Of a DNA stretch of 15,716 nucleotides, positions 1-7,313 are shown in pieces. The stretch comes from an uncultured Christensenella sp. (GTDB lineage: Bacteria; Bacillota; Clostridia; Christensenellales; UBA1242), in contig CASFFI010000081.1 in the NCBI GenBank assembly GCA_949293925.1, positions 1-15,716 of the forward strand. The letters run 5' to 3'. The notes beneath the pieces are model-generated. The model worked only from the letters and a program-made list of their open reading frames with translations. It had not been told where the DNA came from and did not search any database. Position numbers and translations under genes: made by a program. The first letter of the stretch is position 1; each line of letters starts with the position of its first letter.

Positions 1-39
1 AATTGGATTTCAGATTTATGGGATAAAAAAAGTGAATAA
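1..39 (+). CDS. 3' end of an upstream gene (partial, product unknown)
   Basis: Frame 1 from the left edge reads NWISDLWDKKSE and stops at TAA (37-39). A strong terminator hairpin begins about ten bases later, which is what the end of a gene looks like. Only twelve codons are visible, so no function can be given. Frame 2 is also open to base 70 but runs into the hairpin, and frame 3 stops at once, so frame 1 is the best guess rather than a certainty. Confidence 0.35.
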   Translation, partial: NWISDLWDKKSE

Positions 40-43
40 TACT

Positions 44-71
44 TTGAAAATACATCTAATTGTGATATAAT
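44..71 (+). promoter_or_regulatory. tyrS promoter (sigma-A type, extended -10)
   Basis: The -35 is TTGAAA (44-49), followed by a 16-base spacer and a perfect -10 TATAAT (66-71). The -10 is preceded by TGA, giving the extended TGnTATAAT form. Transcription would start near base 78, about 20 bases before the tyrS ATG. The promoter lies inside the terminator hairpin of the upstream gene. There is no room for a T-box leader downstream of it. Confidence 0.6.
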
Positions 72-85
72 TAGGTGTATTTTTT
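49..85 (+). terminator. Intrinsic terminator of the upstream gene
   Basis: The arms AATACATCTAATT (49-61) and AATTAGGTGTATT (69-81) pair over 13 bp with one G-U, around a 7-base loop, and run directly into a T tract (80-85). The tyrS ribosome binding site begins four bases later. The -10 of the tyrS promoter occupies the loop and 3' arm, so tyrS transcripts starting near 78 lack the 5' arm and should escape termination. Confidence 0.7.
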
Positions 86-98
86 ATTAGGAGAATTT

Positions 99-1331
99 AT
101 GGACTTATTTGAGCTGCTAAAAGAAAGAAATTTAATTTATCAAACAACAGACGAAAATGCGTTAAAAAATATGTTGAAAAATCAAAAAATCACAGTATAT
201 AGTGGTGTTGACCCAACAGCAGATAGTTTGCATATTGGCCATTGCGTACCATATACAATTTTAAGAAGATTTCAACAAGCAGGGCATAGAGTAATAATTT
301 TAATAGGCGGTGCAACAGGTGCTGTAGGCGACCCATCAGGCAAGACTGAACTTCGCTCAATGCTAACAAAAGAAGCGATAGACGCAAATATTGAAAAAAT
401 AAAAGAAAATGCTAAATTATTTTTAAATTTTGACGGCGAAAATCCTGCGATAATTGTAAACAATGCTGAATGGTTCAAAAACTATTCATATATTGATTTT
501 ATGCGTGAAATTGGCGTACATTTTAACGTAAATAAAATGTTAACAAATGAAATATATGCAAAAAGATTAGAAAATGGCGGTTTAACATTCTTTGAAATGG
601 GTTATATGCTAATGCAGGCGTACGACTTTGTATATTTGAATAAATTGTATGATTGCACTTTGCAAATCGGTGGTGCAGACCAATGGGGAAACATAGTAGC
701 AGGTGTTGAACTAGGCAGAAAATTAAACTTTGTTAATAATGAAAACAGAACTTTTGTCGCAATGACTAATCCATTGTTATTGACTCCTGAAGGTAAGAAA
801 ATGGGAAAAACTGAAAAAGGAGCAATATGGATTTCCAAAGACAAAATATCAGCTTTCGATTTTTATCAAGGAATATATCAAACACCAGATTCATGTGTGC
901 GACTTATGTTTAGTATGTTTACAGATATTCCAATGAGCGAAGTAGATGATTTAATAAAGACTGATATAGTAGAAGCAAAAAAGAGACTATCATACGAAAT
1001 CACCAAATTCATTCGTGGAGAAAATGATGCAAATCTAGCAAAAAAAATGTCTGAAAATTTATTTGAAAATACAGTTATTAATAAGGATAATGCTCCAAAA
1101 CTATATTTTGATAATTGCAACCAAAATGAAGTAAATATTCTTGATATTTTGGTATCTACAGGATTTATATCCAGTAAAGGAGAGGGTAGAAGGTTAATAA
1201 CACAAGGTGGTTTATCATTAGATGATAAAATACTTAATGACCCTAATATAACAATATCAAATGAAGAATTAAAAAATGGCATTTTTGTAAAAAAAGGAAA
1301 AAAGAATTTTGCAATGATTTTAAAAAAATAA
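99..1331 (+). CDS. tyrS: Tyrosyl-tRNA synthetase (TyrRS)
   Basis: Cytoplasmic class I aminoacyl-tRNA synthetase that joins tyrosine to tRNA-Tyr using ATP. Visible: HIGH at residues 45-48, the tyrosine-pocket stretch YMLMQAYDF (169-177), GGADQWGN (191-198), the KMSKS-type loop KMGKT (234-238), and a C-terminal S4-like RNA-binding domain from about residue 345. The 410 residues are normal for bacterial TyrS. An in-frame GTG lies 24 bases upstream at 75, but it falls inside the terminator stem. The ATG at 99 has AGGAG (89-93) five bases before it, so I place the start there. Transcription is probably from the promoter at 44-71 and ends at the hairpin near 1482. Many Firmicute tyrS genes have a T-box leader; none of its conserved sequence is seen here. 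Confidence 0.97.
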   Translation: MDLFELLKERNLIYQTTDENALKNMLKNQKITVYSGVDPTADSLHIGHCVPYTILRRFQQAGHRVIILIGGATGAVGDPSGKTELRSMLTKEAIDANIEKIKENAKLFLNFDGENPAIIVNNAEWFKNYSYIDFMREIGVHFNVNKMLTNEIYAKRLENGGLTFFEMGYMLMQAYDFVYLNKLYDCTLQIGGADQWGNIVAGVELGRKLNFVNNENRTFVAMTNPLLLTPEGKKMGKTEKGAIWISKDKISAFDFYQGIYQTPDSCVRLMFSMFTDIPMSEVDDLIKTDIVEAKKRLSYEITKFIRGENDANLAKKMSENLFENTVINKDNAPKLYFDNCNQNEVNILDILVSTGFISSKGEGRRLITQGGLSLDDKILNDPNITISNEELKNGIFVKKGKKNFAMILKK

Positions 1332-1481
1332 ACAAATTAAAACGACAAAATTTAAAAATTAGAATTAATAATTATTCTATAAAATAAAATTAAAAACAAA
1401 ATTTAATTAAACACTAAATATGATTTTAAATCAAATAGAAAATAGAGATGTTTAAATTCAAATATGCAATATAAAACAAAA

Positions 1482-1512
1482 AATAATGTGCATTGTAGTA
1501 CATTATTTTTTA
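1482..1512. terminator. Bidirectional terminator between tyrS and spoIVA
   Basis: The arms AATAATGTGC (1482-1491) and GTACATTATT (1498-1507) pair over 10 bp with one G-U and a 6-base loop. A T tract follows on the plus strand (1506-1512) and a mostly A tract precedes it (1474-1483), so the structure can end both tyrS and the converging spoIVA transcript. It lies about 150 bases after the tyrS stop and 40 bases after the spoIVA stop. The remaining bases of this 219-base gap hold nothing else I recognise. Confidence 0.75.
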
Positions 1513-1550
1513 ATTAATTAAATTGATTAACAATAACAAAAAATATTAAA

Positions 1551-3023
1551 TTATAATAAAATACAAATTATACCGCCCTTGCCTTGATTAATGATTTTAC
1601 CGATAGTTCTTCTTAATTTTAATTGTAAATTTTCAGGCATAGATGTCAATTTTGAATTCAAACCTTCATTTACTAAACTTTCAAGTGATTTCCCAAACAT
1701 ATTAGTTTGCCAAATATTAGTAGGATTTTCTTCAAATTCTTTTAATAAGAAATTTGCAAAGTCTTCGCTCTGTTTTTCTCCTCCCATAATAGGGCTAACC
1801 TCTGTTTCTACATCAACCTTCATTATGTGAAGACTAGGAGCTTTTGCCTTTAATTTAACAGCGCAAGAGCCATTTTTCTTAACTATTTCAGGCTCCATCA
1901 ACTCCATTTCGTCCATAGATGGCACTACAACGCCATAACCTGTTTCCTCAACTCGATTTAAAGCGGCAGCTATTTTATCATATTTTGTTTTAACATCTGT
2001 TAATGTTTTTAAAACAGAAACTAGTTCATAATCACTTTTAATTTCTTGCCCACATTGCGTTGATAACACTTCAAAAAACAAGCCTTGCTTTGGAACAATT
2101 TGTATTTCAACTACTCCATTTGACATATTAATGTTGCTTGCAATTATAGGTTCAAAATGCTCGCTGTTTTCAAATAATACCACATCTTTTTTGAACTGTC
2201 CTATTTTTTCTACTCCATTTAAAGCGCGCATTAATTCATCAGTTATTTCAACTATTATAGAATCATCACTTTTTAATGCTTTTAAAAAAGGAGGGAATAT
2301 TACATCAATGCGTTCAATTGGGAATTCATTTAATGCTTGCGATAATATATTTTTAGTATCTTCTTCTGTCATATTTAAAACGTCCATAGTTAACACCTCT
2401 TTTTTATATTCTCTTTCCATTCTTTCTTTTAAAACTTTTACTTCTTGTTGATTTTTATTTGCAGTGTTTAGTACTATTACAAAAGGCTTTTTAGATTTTT
2501 TTAATTCAGCGATTGTTCTTTTTTCTGCATTTTTGTAGTCACTTCTTTTTAAATCAGTAAATGAGCCGTCTGAAGTCAACATTATAGCAAAAGTTGAATG
2601 TTCGTTAATAACCTTTTTAGTCCCAATAGACGCTGCTTCAACAAGCGGAATTTTTGTATTGCTCCAAGGTGTTTTTACCATTCTAGGTTGGTCATTTTCT
2701 ATAGCCCCCAATGCCCCATCTACCATAAAACCAACGCAGTCAACAAGTCTAACATTAAACTTTACGCCATCAATGTTAACGCCAACGGAATTAGATGGTA
2801 TAAATTTAGGTTCGGTTGTCATAATTGTAACCCCATCGGCTGATTGTGGCATTTCATCTCTACATCTATTTAAATCATATTCATTAGTAACATTTGGCAA
2901 AACAAATTTATCTATAAACTTTGAAATAAATGTAGATTTTCCTGTTCTTACAGGCCCTACCACTCCAATATAAACATCTCCTTTTGACCTTTGTCTTAAA
3001 TCTTCGTACAAATGATAGTACAC
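1551..3023 (-). CDS. spoIVA: Stage IV sporulation protein A, spore-coat morphogenetic ATPase
   Basis: SpoIVA is a mother-cell ATPase that polymerises on the outer forespore membrane, held there by SpoVM, and forms the platform for the coat. Visible: Walker A GPVRTGKST (23-31), the MTTEPKF segment (68-74) carrying the conserved threonines, a Walker B-like VRLVDCVGF (91-99), and the family's C-terminal end GGIICILL. The length of 490 is close to the 492 of the Bacillus subtilis protein, and much of the sequence aligns by eye. The start is a GTG with GGAGG (3030-3034) six bases before it; I see no better ATG. The gene stands alone, convergent with tyrS. The family is restricted to endospore formers, so the organism very probably sporulates. 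Confidence 0.96.
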   Translation of the reverse strand: MYYHLYEDLRQRSKGDVYIGVVGPVRTGKSTFISKFIDKFVLPNVTNEYDLNRCRDEMPQSADGVTIMTTEPKFIPSNSVGVNIDGVKFNVRLVDCVGFMVDGALGAIENDQPRMVKTPWSNTKIPLVEAASIGTKKVINEHSTFAIMLTSDGSFTDLKRSDYKNAEKRTIAELKKSKKPFVIVLNTANKNQQEVKVLKERMEREYKKEVLTMDVLNMTEEDTKNILSQALNEFPIERIDVIFPPFLKALKSDDSIIVEITDELMRALNGVEKIGQFKKDVVLFENSEHFEPIIASNINMSNGVVEIQIVPKQGLFFEVLSTQCGQEIKSDYELVSVLKTLTDVKTKYDKIAAALNRVEETGYGVVVPSMDEMELMEPEIVKKNGSCAVKLKAKAPSLHIMKVDVETEVSPIMGGEKQSEDFANFLLKEFEENPTNIWQTNMFGKSLESLVNEGLNSKLTSMPENLQLKLRRTIGKIINQGKGGIICILL

Positions 3024-3046
3024 CTTAAACCTCCAAACACTAATGA

Positions 3047-3070
3047 ATATTATGCAAATAAACCTATTAT
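3047..3070 (-). promoter_or_regulatory. Possible sigma-E promoter of spoIVA
   Basis: Reading the minus strand, CATAATAT (3054-3047) resembles the sigma-E -10 CATA-type element, and an ATA-rich -35-like stretch (TAATAATA, ending at 3065) lies upstream. Transcription would begin near 3040, just ahead of the ribosome binding site. In known sporeformers spoIVA is transcribed by sigma-E in the mother cell. In DNA this AT-rich the match is weak evidence. Confidence 0.3.
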
Positions 3071-3451
3071 TAGAACGAATTTTTAAAACAAATTAATAAA
3101 TTGAAATATAAAATATGTGTTTGTTTATTTTAAAAGCCTTAAATTATCTTGCTATGTTTATTTATAATCATCAAACTTTAAATATTTATTGAATTATATT
3201 ATTTTCTTGAATTTATTTATATAATTTTGTAAGATTTCAATAAAATGATTTTATAGTAATTAATATTGTAATTTTTAAATTTTATTTTAATAACATTATA
3301 TTAATTTTTAATTATATTTAACATTTAAAAAAATAATAAATTAATTAATAATAAAAATAAAAAAATTCTAAAAATATTTTAAATACATTACATAATTTTT
3401 TTAACAAATATTTTTACACATATTAATAATTAAATGTTTAATAATCAAAAT
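3071..3451. other. Extremely AT-rich intergenic stretch
   Basis: No open frame of credible length, RNA motif or ribosome binding site is visible on either strand. From 3301 to 3360 there is a single C and no G in 60 bases, and 3241-3420 is nearly as poor. It is made mostly of runs of A and T with TTAATTAAT-like patches. It separates the sporulation gene from the lipoprotein gene; I assign no function. Confidence 0.7.
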
Positions 3452-3482
3452 AAAATAAAAAAATCGCCAATACGCGATTTTT
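3452..3482 (-). terminator. Terminator of the lipoprotein gene
   Basis: A 9-bp stem AAAAATCGC / GCGATTTTT (3459-3467 and 3474-3482) with a 6-base loop is followed on the minus strand by a long T-rich tract. It lies about 100 bases after the stop of the lipoprotein gene. A second, weaker stem (ATAGATA 3537-3543 with TATCTAT 3554-3560) lies between the two and may be part of the 3' untranslated region. Confidence 0.7.
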
Positions 3483-3583
3483 ATATTCTAACTATAAACA
3501 GATTATTTTATTTTGTTGATAAAATGTTTTATTAATATAGATAAATCATATCGTATCTATTATTAATATTTTACAAACAATAA

Positions 3584-5077
3584 TTATTGTTCTTTTTTAC
3601 TAACACTTCCTTGATAAATTCCATTTTCAGAGTTTACAATTCCAGTTAAAATTTCTTGACTAGTAATTTCAGTTTCATCGTAAGTTACCAGACCACTTTC
3701 ATCAACATTGCTAGCAGAAATTACATTTCCATAATTATAGCAACTATTTACTGTTATAAATTCATCAATATTTTCTTTTGTTGCAATCAAAACACCAACA
3801 GTATTACCTGTTATATCAGCATAATTTGAACACCAATTATATTCTAAAGTTGAATATACATATCCTACAAAAGCACCTATATTTGTTTCTGCATTAATAC
3901 TATAATAATTTATACAATTATTTAAAACAACTTTAGTTGAAGTATTTACAGAATTATTGTTGTAACCAGCTTTATAAATAAATGGAGTATAATTCATGTT
4001 AGCGAAATCAGTACTTCCTGTTAAAGTAATTCCATCAAATGTTGTTACATATTCTTTATTATCAACATTTGATATGTTACTAATATCTCCAGCATTTCTA
4101 ACTAATGAAACAGGTCCGTTTGCTTGAATATTTAATGAACTAATAGATGCACCTAATACATTTTCAAAAATATAAAAGATAAAATTTTCATCTGTACTTT
4201 CAATGTTGCCCAAGTAAATTGTTTTTCCATTACCATTTATATTGCCTGTGAATGTACCTTTAATCAAACTTAAATAAGTTTTATCTGATGATATGTATTT
4301 ATACTCACCTAAATTGTCATCAATTTTTTCTACAAAATTGTAACTGCTAAAATCTATATCATCAACTATTCTATAATATTTGTCTAAATTAGTTGTAGTT
4401 ATTTCTTCTCCCGTAGAATAATCAACAGTATCGCCCGCAATCTTTAAAAATTGTTCCGCAGTACCAACAAGATAAGGGTCTGATGATATTCCAGTTCCGC
4501 CTCTAAAATCTCCAACATTTACTATTACTATATGATTTGAAGTCATTTCATACTTTTCTGTATCAAATGGAATAAAAATATAAGCAACAGCATTTTCCCC
4601 TAAAGTTGTTAATTCTAAATCTGGAGTTTCCCATTTGACTGTACCCAAATGAGCATATTCATCTTTTAATGTAATTTCTCCAAGGCCTTCATCAATTGCA
4701 ACATACTCGTTATATTCTACTTCAAAATCAACACCAGGTGTTAAAACTTTTTTAACTCCTGTGAATACCACTTCACCTTTAACTCTATTGTATTTTTTAT
4801 TGTTTGTAGGAGTAAAAGTCCAACTATACGAGTTTTCCCCTAACTTTAAAATATTGTTGTCCCAAGCAATATTTCCTTCAACATTTTCCCCTTCATACTC
4901 AGCAGAAACAAGTTGAATTTCTGGTAAAACACCTATATCCATTGTTATTGTAGAAGTTTCAAAAGTCTGAATTTCTACTAATGGAGTAACTTTATCATTT
5001 TTATCACAAGCAGAAAGCACAATTCCGCCAAAACCAATAATCAGCGCCACCAAAACCAAATTAACAACTTTCTTCAT
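3584..5077 (-). CDS. Secreted lipoprotein with Ig-like repeats and adhesin-like C-terminal part
   Basis: The first 24 residues form a lipoprotein signal: MKK, a hydrophobic core, then the lipobox LSAC with Cys24. Export by Sec, lipidation and display on the outer membrane face are expected. Two related modules follow, about residues 30-108 and 110-188. Each holds a W, an LGEN motif, an F-x-P turn and an EKY/KKY segment, the pattern of small Ig-like surface domains. Residues 193-206 (GGTG...DPYLVGTAEQ) match the entry motif of GLUG/beta-helix adhesins, and the remainder is Asn/Thr/Tyr-rich with short strands such as IGAFVGY. Length is 497. AGGAGGA (5081-5087) precedes the ATG. The gene stands alone with its own promoter and terminator. 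The ligand is unknown; a host or polysaccharide adhesin is inference. Confidence 0.85.
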   Translation of the reverse strand: MKKVVNLVLVALIIGFGGIVLSACDKNDKVTPLVEIQTFETSTITMDIGVLPEIQLVSAEYEGENVEGNIAWDNNILKLGENSYSWTFTPTNNKKYNRVKGEVVFTGVKKVLTPGVDFEVEYNEYVAIDEGLGEITLKDEYAHLGTVKWETPDLELTTLGENAVAYIFIPFDTEKYEMTSNHIVIVNVGDFRGGTGISSDPYLVGTAEQFLKIAGDTVDYSTGEEITTTNLDKYYRIVDDIDFSSYNFVEKIDDNLGEYKYISSDKTYLSLIKGTFTGNINGNGKTIYLGNIESTDENFIFYIFENVLGASISSLNIQANGPVSLVRNAGDISNISNVDNKEYVTTFDGITLTGSTDFANMNYTPFIYKAGYNNNSVNTSTKVVLNNCINYYSINAETNIGAFVGYVYSTLEYNWCSNYADITGNTVGVLIATKENIDEFITVNSCYNYGNVISASNVDESGLVTYDETEITSQEILTGIVNSENGIYQGSVSKKEQ

Positions 5078-5101
5078 TATTCCTCCTAACTTATAAATAA
5101 T

Positions 5102-5129
5102 TTTATAATAGTAGTTTGTACAATGTCAA
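5102..5129 (-). promoter_or_regulatory. Promoter of the lipoprotein gene
   Basis: On the minus strand a perfect -35 TTGACA (5129-5124), a 16-base spacer and the -10 TATAAA (5107-5102) are present. Transcription would start near 5095, just before the AGGAGGA ribosome binding site. The spacer is one base short of ideal. Confidence 0.7.
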
Positions 5130-5345
5130 ATAAAATTATCAAATTAAAACTCAAATAAGTAATTAATATAGTTTAACTCAATATGATGAAGATTTAATTA
5201 ACAAATATAATAATTGTGAATAACAATAAAAACTATGTTATATATATTATAAACAATTAAAACCTATGTGGATATTTTAAACAATATATATTTTTCACAC
5301 TAAATTCTCATATTTGTAATAATCAAATAAAAGCATAAAAAATTA
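5130..5345. other. Intergenic DNA between the rplA terminator and the lipoprotein promoter
   Basis: No open frame or RNA gene is visible. Two imperfect DnaA-box-like 9-mers occur (TGTGAATAA at 5214-5222, TGTGGATAT at 5266-5274), each one base off consensus; I consider them chance in this composition. Confidence 0.6.
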
Positions 5346-5375
5346 TATAAAAAAATGAGTGTAGAACACCCATTT
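5346..5375 (-). terminator. Terminator of the rplK-rplA operon
   Basis: The arms AAATGGGTGT and ACACTCATTT (minus strand, 5375-5366 and 5362-5353) pair over 10 bp with one G-U around a UCU loop, and a T tract follows. It lies about a dozen bases after the rplA stop, so the operon ends here without rplJ or rplL. Confidence 0.85.
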
Positions 5376-5387
5376 ATAAAAAATTTA

Positions 5388-6092
5388 TTATTTATTTTCG
5401 ATACCTGAAACTTTAACACTAGGACCCATAGTAGGAGCAACGAAAACGCTCTTCATATAAGTACCTTTAGCTGCTGCTGGTTTTGCTTTAATCAAAGCAT
5501 TAATAACAGCATCAAAGTTTCTCATAAGTCTTTCAGCACCAAAACTTACTTTTCCTAAAATAACGTGAACAATATTAGTTTTGTCAAGTCTGTATTCAAC
5601 CTTACCAGCTTTTACATCTTTGATTGCTTTTGCAACATCAGTTGTAACAGTGCCAGATTTAGGGTTTGGCATTAAACCTTTAGGTCCCAAAATTCTAGCT
5701 GCTCTACCGATAACGCTCATCATATCAGGTGTAGTGATACAAACATCGAAATCCAAAAAGTTTTCTTTAACTATTTTATCAATAATGTCAGTATCTCCGA
5801 CAATATCAGCACCATTAGCTTTAGCAATATCAGCATTATCACCTTTTGCAATAACTAATACTTTTACATTTTTACCAGTACCTTCAGGTAGAACAACAAC
5901 GCCTCTTACTTGTTGGTCTGCTTGACGACCATCAACACCTAGTTTTACATGAAGTTCTACAGTTTGGTCGAATTTAATAGTTGAATTTTTAGCAATTTCA
6001 ACAACCTTATTGATAGCTTCTTCTGCAGAGTAATTTTTAGACTTATCAATAAGTTCAATACTCTTTTTCATATTTTTACTAACTTTACTCAT
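5388..6092 (-). CDS. rplA: 50S ribosomal protein L1
   Basis: L1 binds 23S rRNA at the mobile L1 stalk beside the E site and helps release deacylated tRNA. In many bacteria it also represses its own operon by binding the mRNA leader. Visible: the family signature around GRAARILGPKGLMPNP (129-144) with the following KSGTVT, the early LHVKLGVDGR (47-56), and MRNFDAVINALIKAKP (190-205). The length of 234 is standard. The start ATG lies three bases after the rplK stop, and its GGAGG ribosome binding site is formed by the last rplK codons, so translation of the two is probably coupled. A strong terminator follows directly. Confidence 0.98.
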   Translation of the reverse strand: MSKVSKNMKKSIELIDKSKNYSAEEAINKVVEIAKNSTIKFDQTVELHVKLGVDGRQADQQVRGVVVLPEGTGKNVKVLVIAKGDNADIAKANGADIVGDTDIIDKIVKENFLDFDVCITTPDMMSVIGRAARILGPKGLMPNPKSGTVTTDVAKAIKDVKAGKVEYRLDKTNIVHVILGKVSFGAERLMRNFDAVINALIKAKPAAAKGTYMKSVFVAPTMGPSVKVSGIENK

Positions 6093-6095
6093 TGA

Positions 6096-6524
6096 TTAAT
6101 CCTCCACTACTTCTACGCCCATACTTCTAGCAGTACCAGCAACCATACTCATAGCAGCTTCAATAGAAGCAGCATTTAAGTCAGGCATTTTGATTTCTGC
6201 AATTTTGCGTACTTGTGATTTTGTAATTTTTCCAACCTTTTCTTTAGGGGTTTTACTTGAACCCTTTTCAATACCTGCTTCTTTACAGATTAAAACTGCA
6301 GCAGGTGGAGTTTTTAATACAAAAGTGAAACTTCTATCTTCATAGATAGTGATAACACAAGGTATAATATAACCCACTTTGTCTTGTGTCTTATCGTTAA
6401 ATTCTTTAACAAATCCTGCTATATTTATACCATGAGGTCCCAAAGATGAACCAACTGGTGGGCCTGGTGTAGCCTTAGCAGCAGGAAGTTGAATTTTAAC
6501 AATAGATTTGATTTTTTTTGCCAT
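6096..6524 (-). CDS. rplK: 50S ribosomal protein L11
   Basis: L11 forms part of the GTPase-associated centre of the large subunit. It is needed for factor binding and for activation of RelA-type stringent factors, and it is the partner site of thiostrepton. Visible: the proline-rich N-terminal domain with PGPPVGSSLGPHGINI (20-35), FVKEFN (38-43), and the C-terminal RNA-binding domain ending in GTARSMGVEVVED. The length of 142 matches the family. AGGAGGAG precedes the ATG closely. It is first in a two-gene operon with rplA, driven by the promoter at 6635-6663 and possibly by read-through from nusG. The leader carries a probable L1-binding hairpin. Confidence 0.98.
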   Translation of the reverse strand: MAKKIKSIVKIQLPAAKATPGPPVGSSLGPHGINIAGFVKEFNDKTQDKVGYIIPCVITIYEDRSFTFVLKTPPAAVLICKEAGIEKGSSKTPKEKVGKITKSQVRKIAEIKMPDLNAASIEAAMSMVAGTARSMGVEVVED

Positions 6525-6542
6525 AATTCTCCTCCTAAATGG

Positions 6543-6580
6543 CGTGGTTAATTGGATAATAAAGATTTTATCCTCCCACG
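6543..6580 (-). promoter_or_regulatory. Probable L1-binding autoregulatory hairpin in the rplK-rplA leader
   Basis: On the minus strand an outer stem CGTGG/CCACG (6580-6576 with 6547-6543) encloses GA on the 5' side, then an inner stem GGATAA/TTATCC, and the six bases AATTAA on the 3' side. Two short helices joined by a strongly asymmetric internal loop, with GA opposite a six-base A-rich strand, is the arrangement L1 recognises in 23S rRNA and in L1-operon mRNAs, as I recall from the archaeal and Escherichia coli sites. The element lies about twelve bases before the rplK ribosome binding site, where bound L1 could block initiation. The stems are seen; L1 binding is inferred from the family. 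Confidence 0.7.
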
Positions 6581-6634
6581 AAATCTCTCTCTTTAAAGGC
6601 TGATTAGTTTCCTCATTTTTTAAATCAACATTAA

Positions 6635-6663
6635 ATAATAATTCATAAAATTTGATTTGTCAA
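6635..6663 (-). promoter_or_regulatory. Promoter of rplK-rplA
   Basis: On the minus strand a perfect -35 TTGACA (6663-6658), a 17-base spacer and the -10 TATTAT (6640-6635) are present. Transcription would begin near 6628, giving a leader of about 100 bases that includes the L1-site hairpin. No convincing terminator separates nusG from this promoter, so read-through from the upstream operon is possible. Confidence 0.8.
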
Positions 6664-6761
6664 TATGAATAAAAATTTTACATATTTATTAAATTCAGTA
6701 TTTATACAAAATAACAACATAAAATTTTTTAAAATTTTTATTTACTTTAAGAAAAGAAAGA

Positions 6762-7304
6762 TTAACTTGCTACTCTAATTTGATTTATATTTAATTCTAC
6801 TTCTGTTTCTCTGCCAAACATTTCAACATTTGCTTTTAATTTGCCATTTTCCATATCAACCGAAGTAACAACACCTACAAAAGTAGCCAATGGACCATCT
6901 ACAATTTCAATTCTGTCGCCAACTTTCACATCGTTATTAGTAACAATCCTTTCTAGGTGAAGTCTTTGAACTTCGTCTGGAGTTATAGGAACAGGTCTTC
7001 CTTTTGGACCAACAAAGCCTGTAATGTATTGTGTACGAGTAACTGCGTGCCAAATATCATCACCATATTTCATTTTTACAATAATATATCCTGGCATCAT
7101 TTTTCTAGGTACTAATTCCTTTTTCCCTCTTTTTTCAACCAATTCATCTTCCATAGGGATTATAATGTCAAATATTCTATCTTGCAAATTGTATTTATCA
7201 ACAACGATTTCTAGATTTTGCTTAGCAATGCTCTCATATCCAGAATAAGTATGAAGTACATACCAATTTGGCTCTTTATCAATTTCTCTATCTAAGTTTG
7301 CCAT
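6762..7304 (-). CDS. nusG: Transcription termination/antitermination factor NusG
   Basis: NusG binds the RNA polymerase clamp, affects pausing and elongation, and links transcription to Rho or to the ribosome. Visible: the NGN domain starting at WYVLHTYSGYE (14-24), with KMMPGYIIVKM (68-78) and the FVGP turn (97-100), then a linker and the KOW domain with VGDRIEIVDGPLATFVGVV (128-146) through residue 180. The length of 180 is typical. The ATG has GGAG just upstream and starts nine bases after the secE stop, so the two are co-transcribed. This is the normal neighbour arrangement across bacteria. Confidence 0.98.
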   Translation of the reverse strand: MANLDREIDKEPNWYVLHTYSGYESIAKQNLEIVVDKYNLQDRIFDIIIPMEDELVEKRGKKELVPRKMMPGYIIVKMKYGDDIWHAVTRTQYITGFVGPKGRPVPITPDEVQRLHLERIVTNNDVKVGDRIEIVDGPLATFVGVVTSVDMENGKLKANVEMFGRETEVELNINQIRVAS

Positions 7305-7313
7305 GAATTCTCC

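Noticed and set aside
75..98. GTG start adding eight residues to TyrS
   Set aside because: It lies within the terminator/promoter region, has no ribosome binding site, and the added residues are encoded by the T tract and the Shine-Dalgarno sequence itself.
5214..5299. DnaA-box-like 9-mers in AT-rich DNA, suggesting a replication origin
   Set aside because: Only two sites, each with one mismatch, plus a third with two mismatches; no dnaA, dnaN or rpmH nearby. Such near-matches are expected by chance at this composition.
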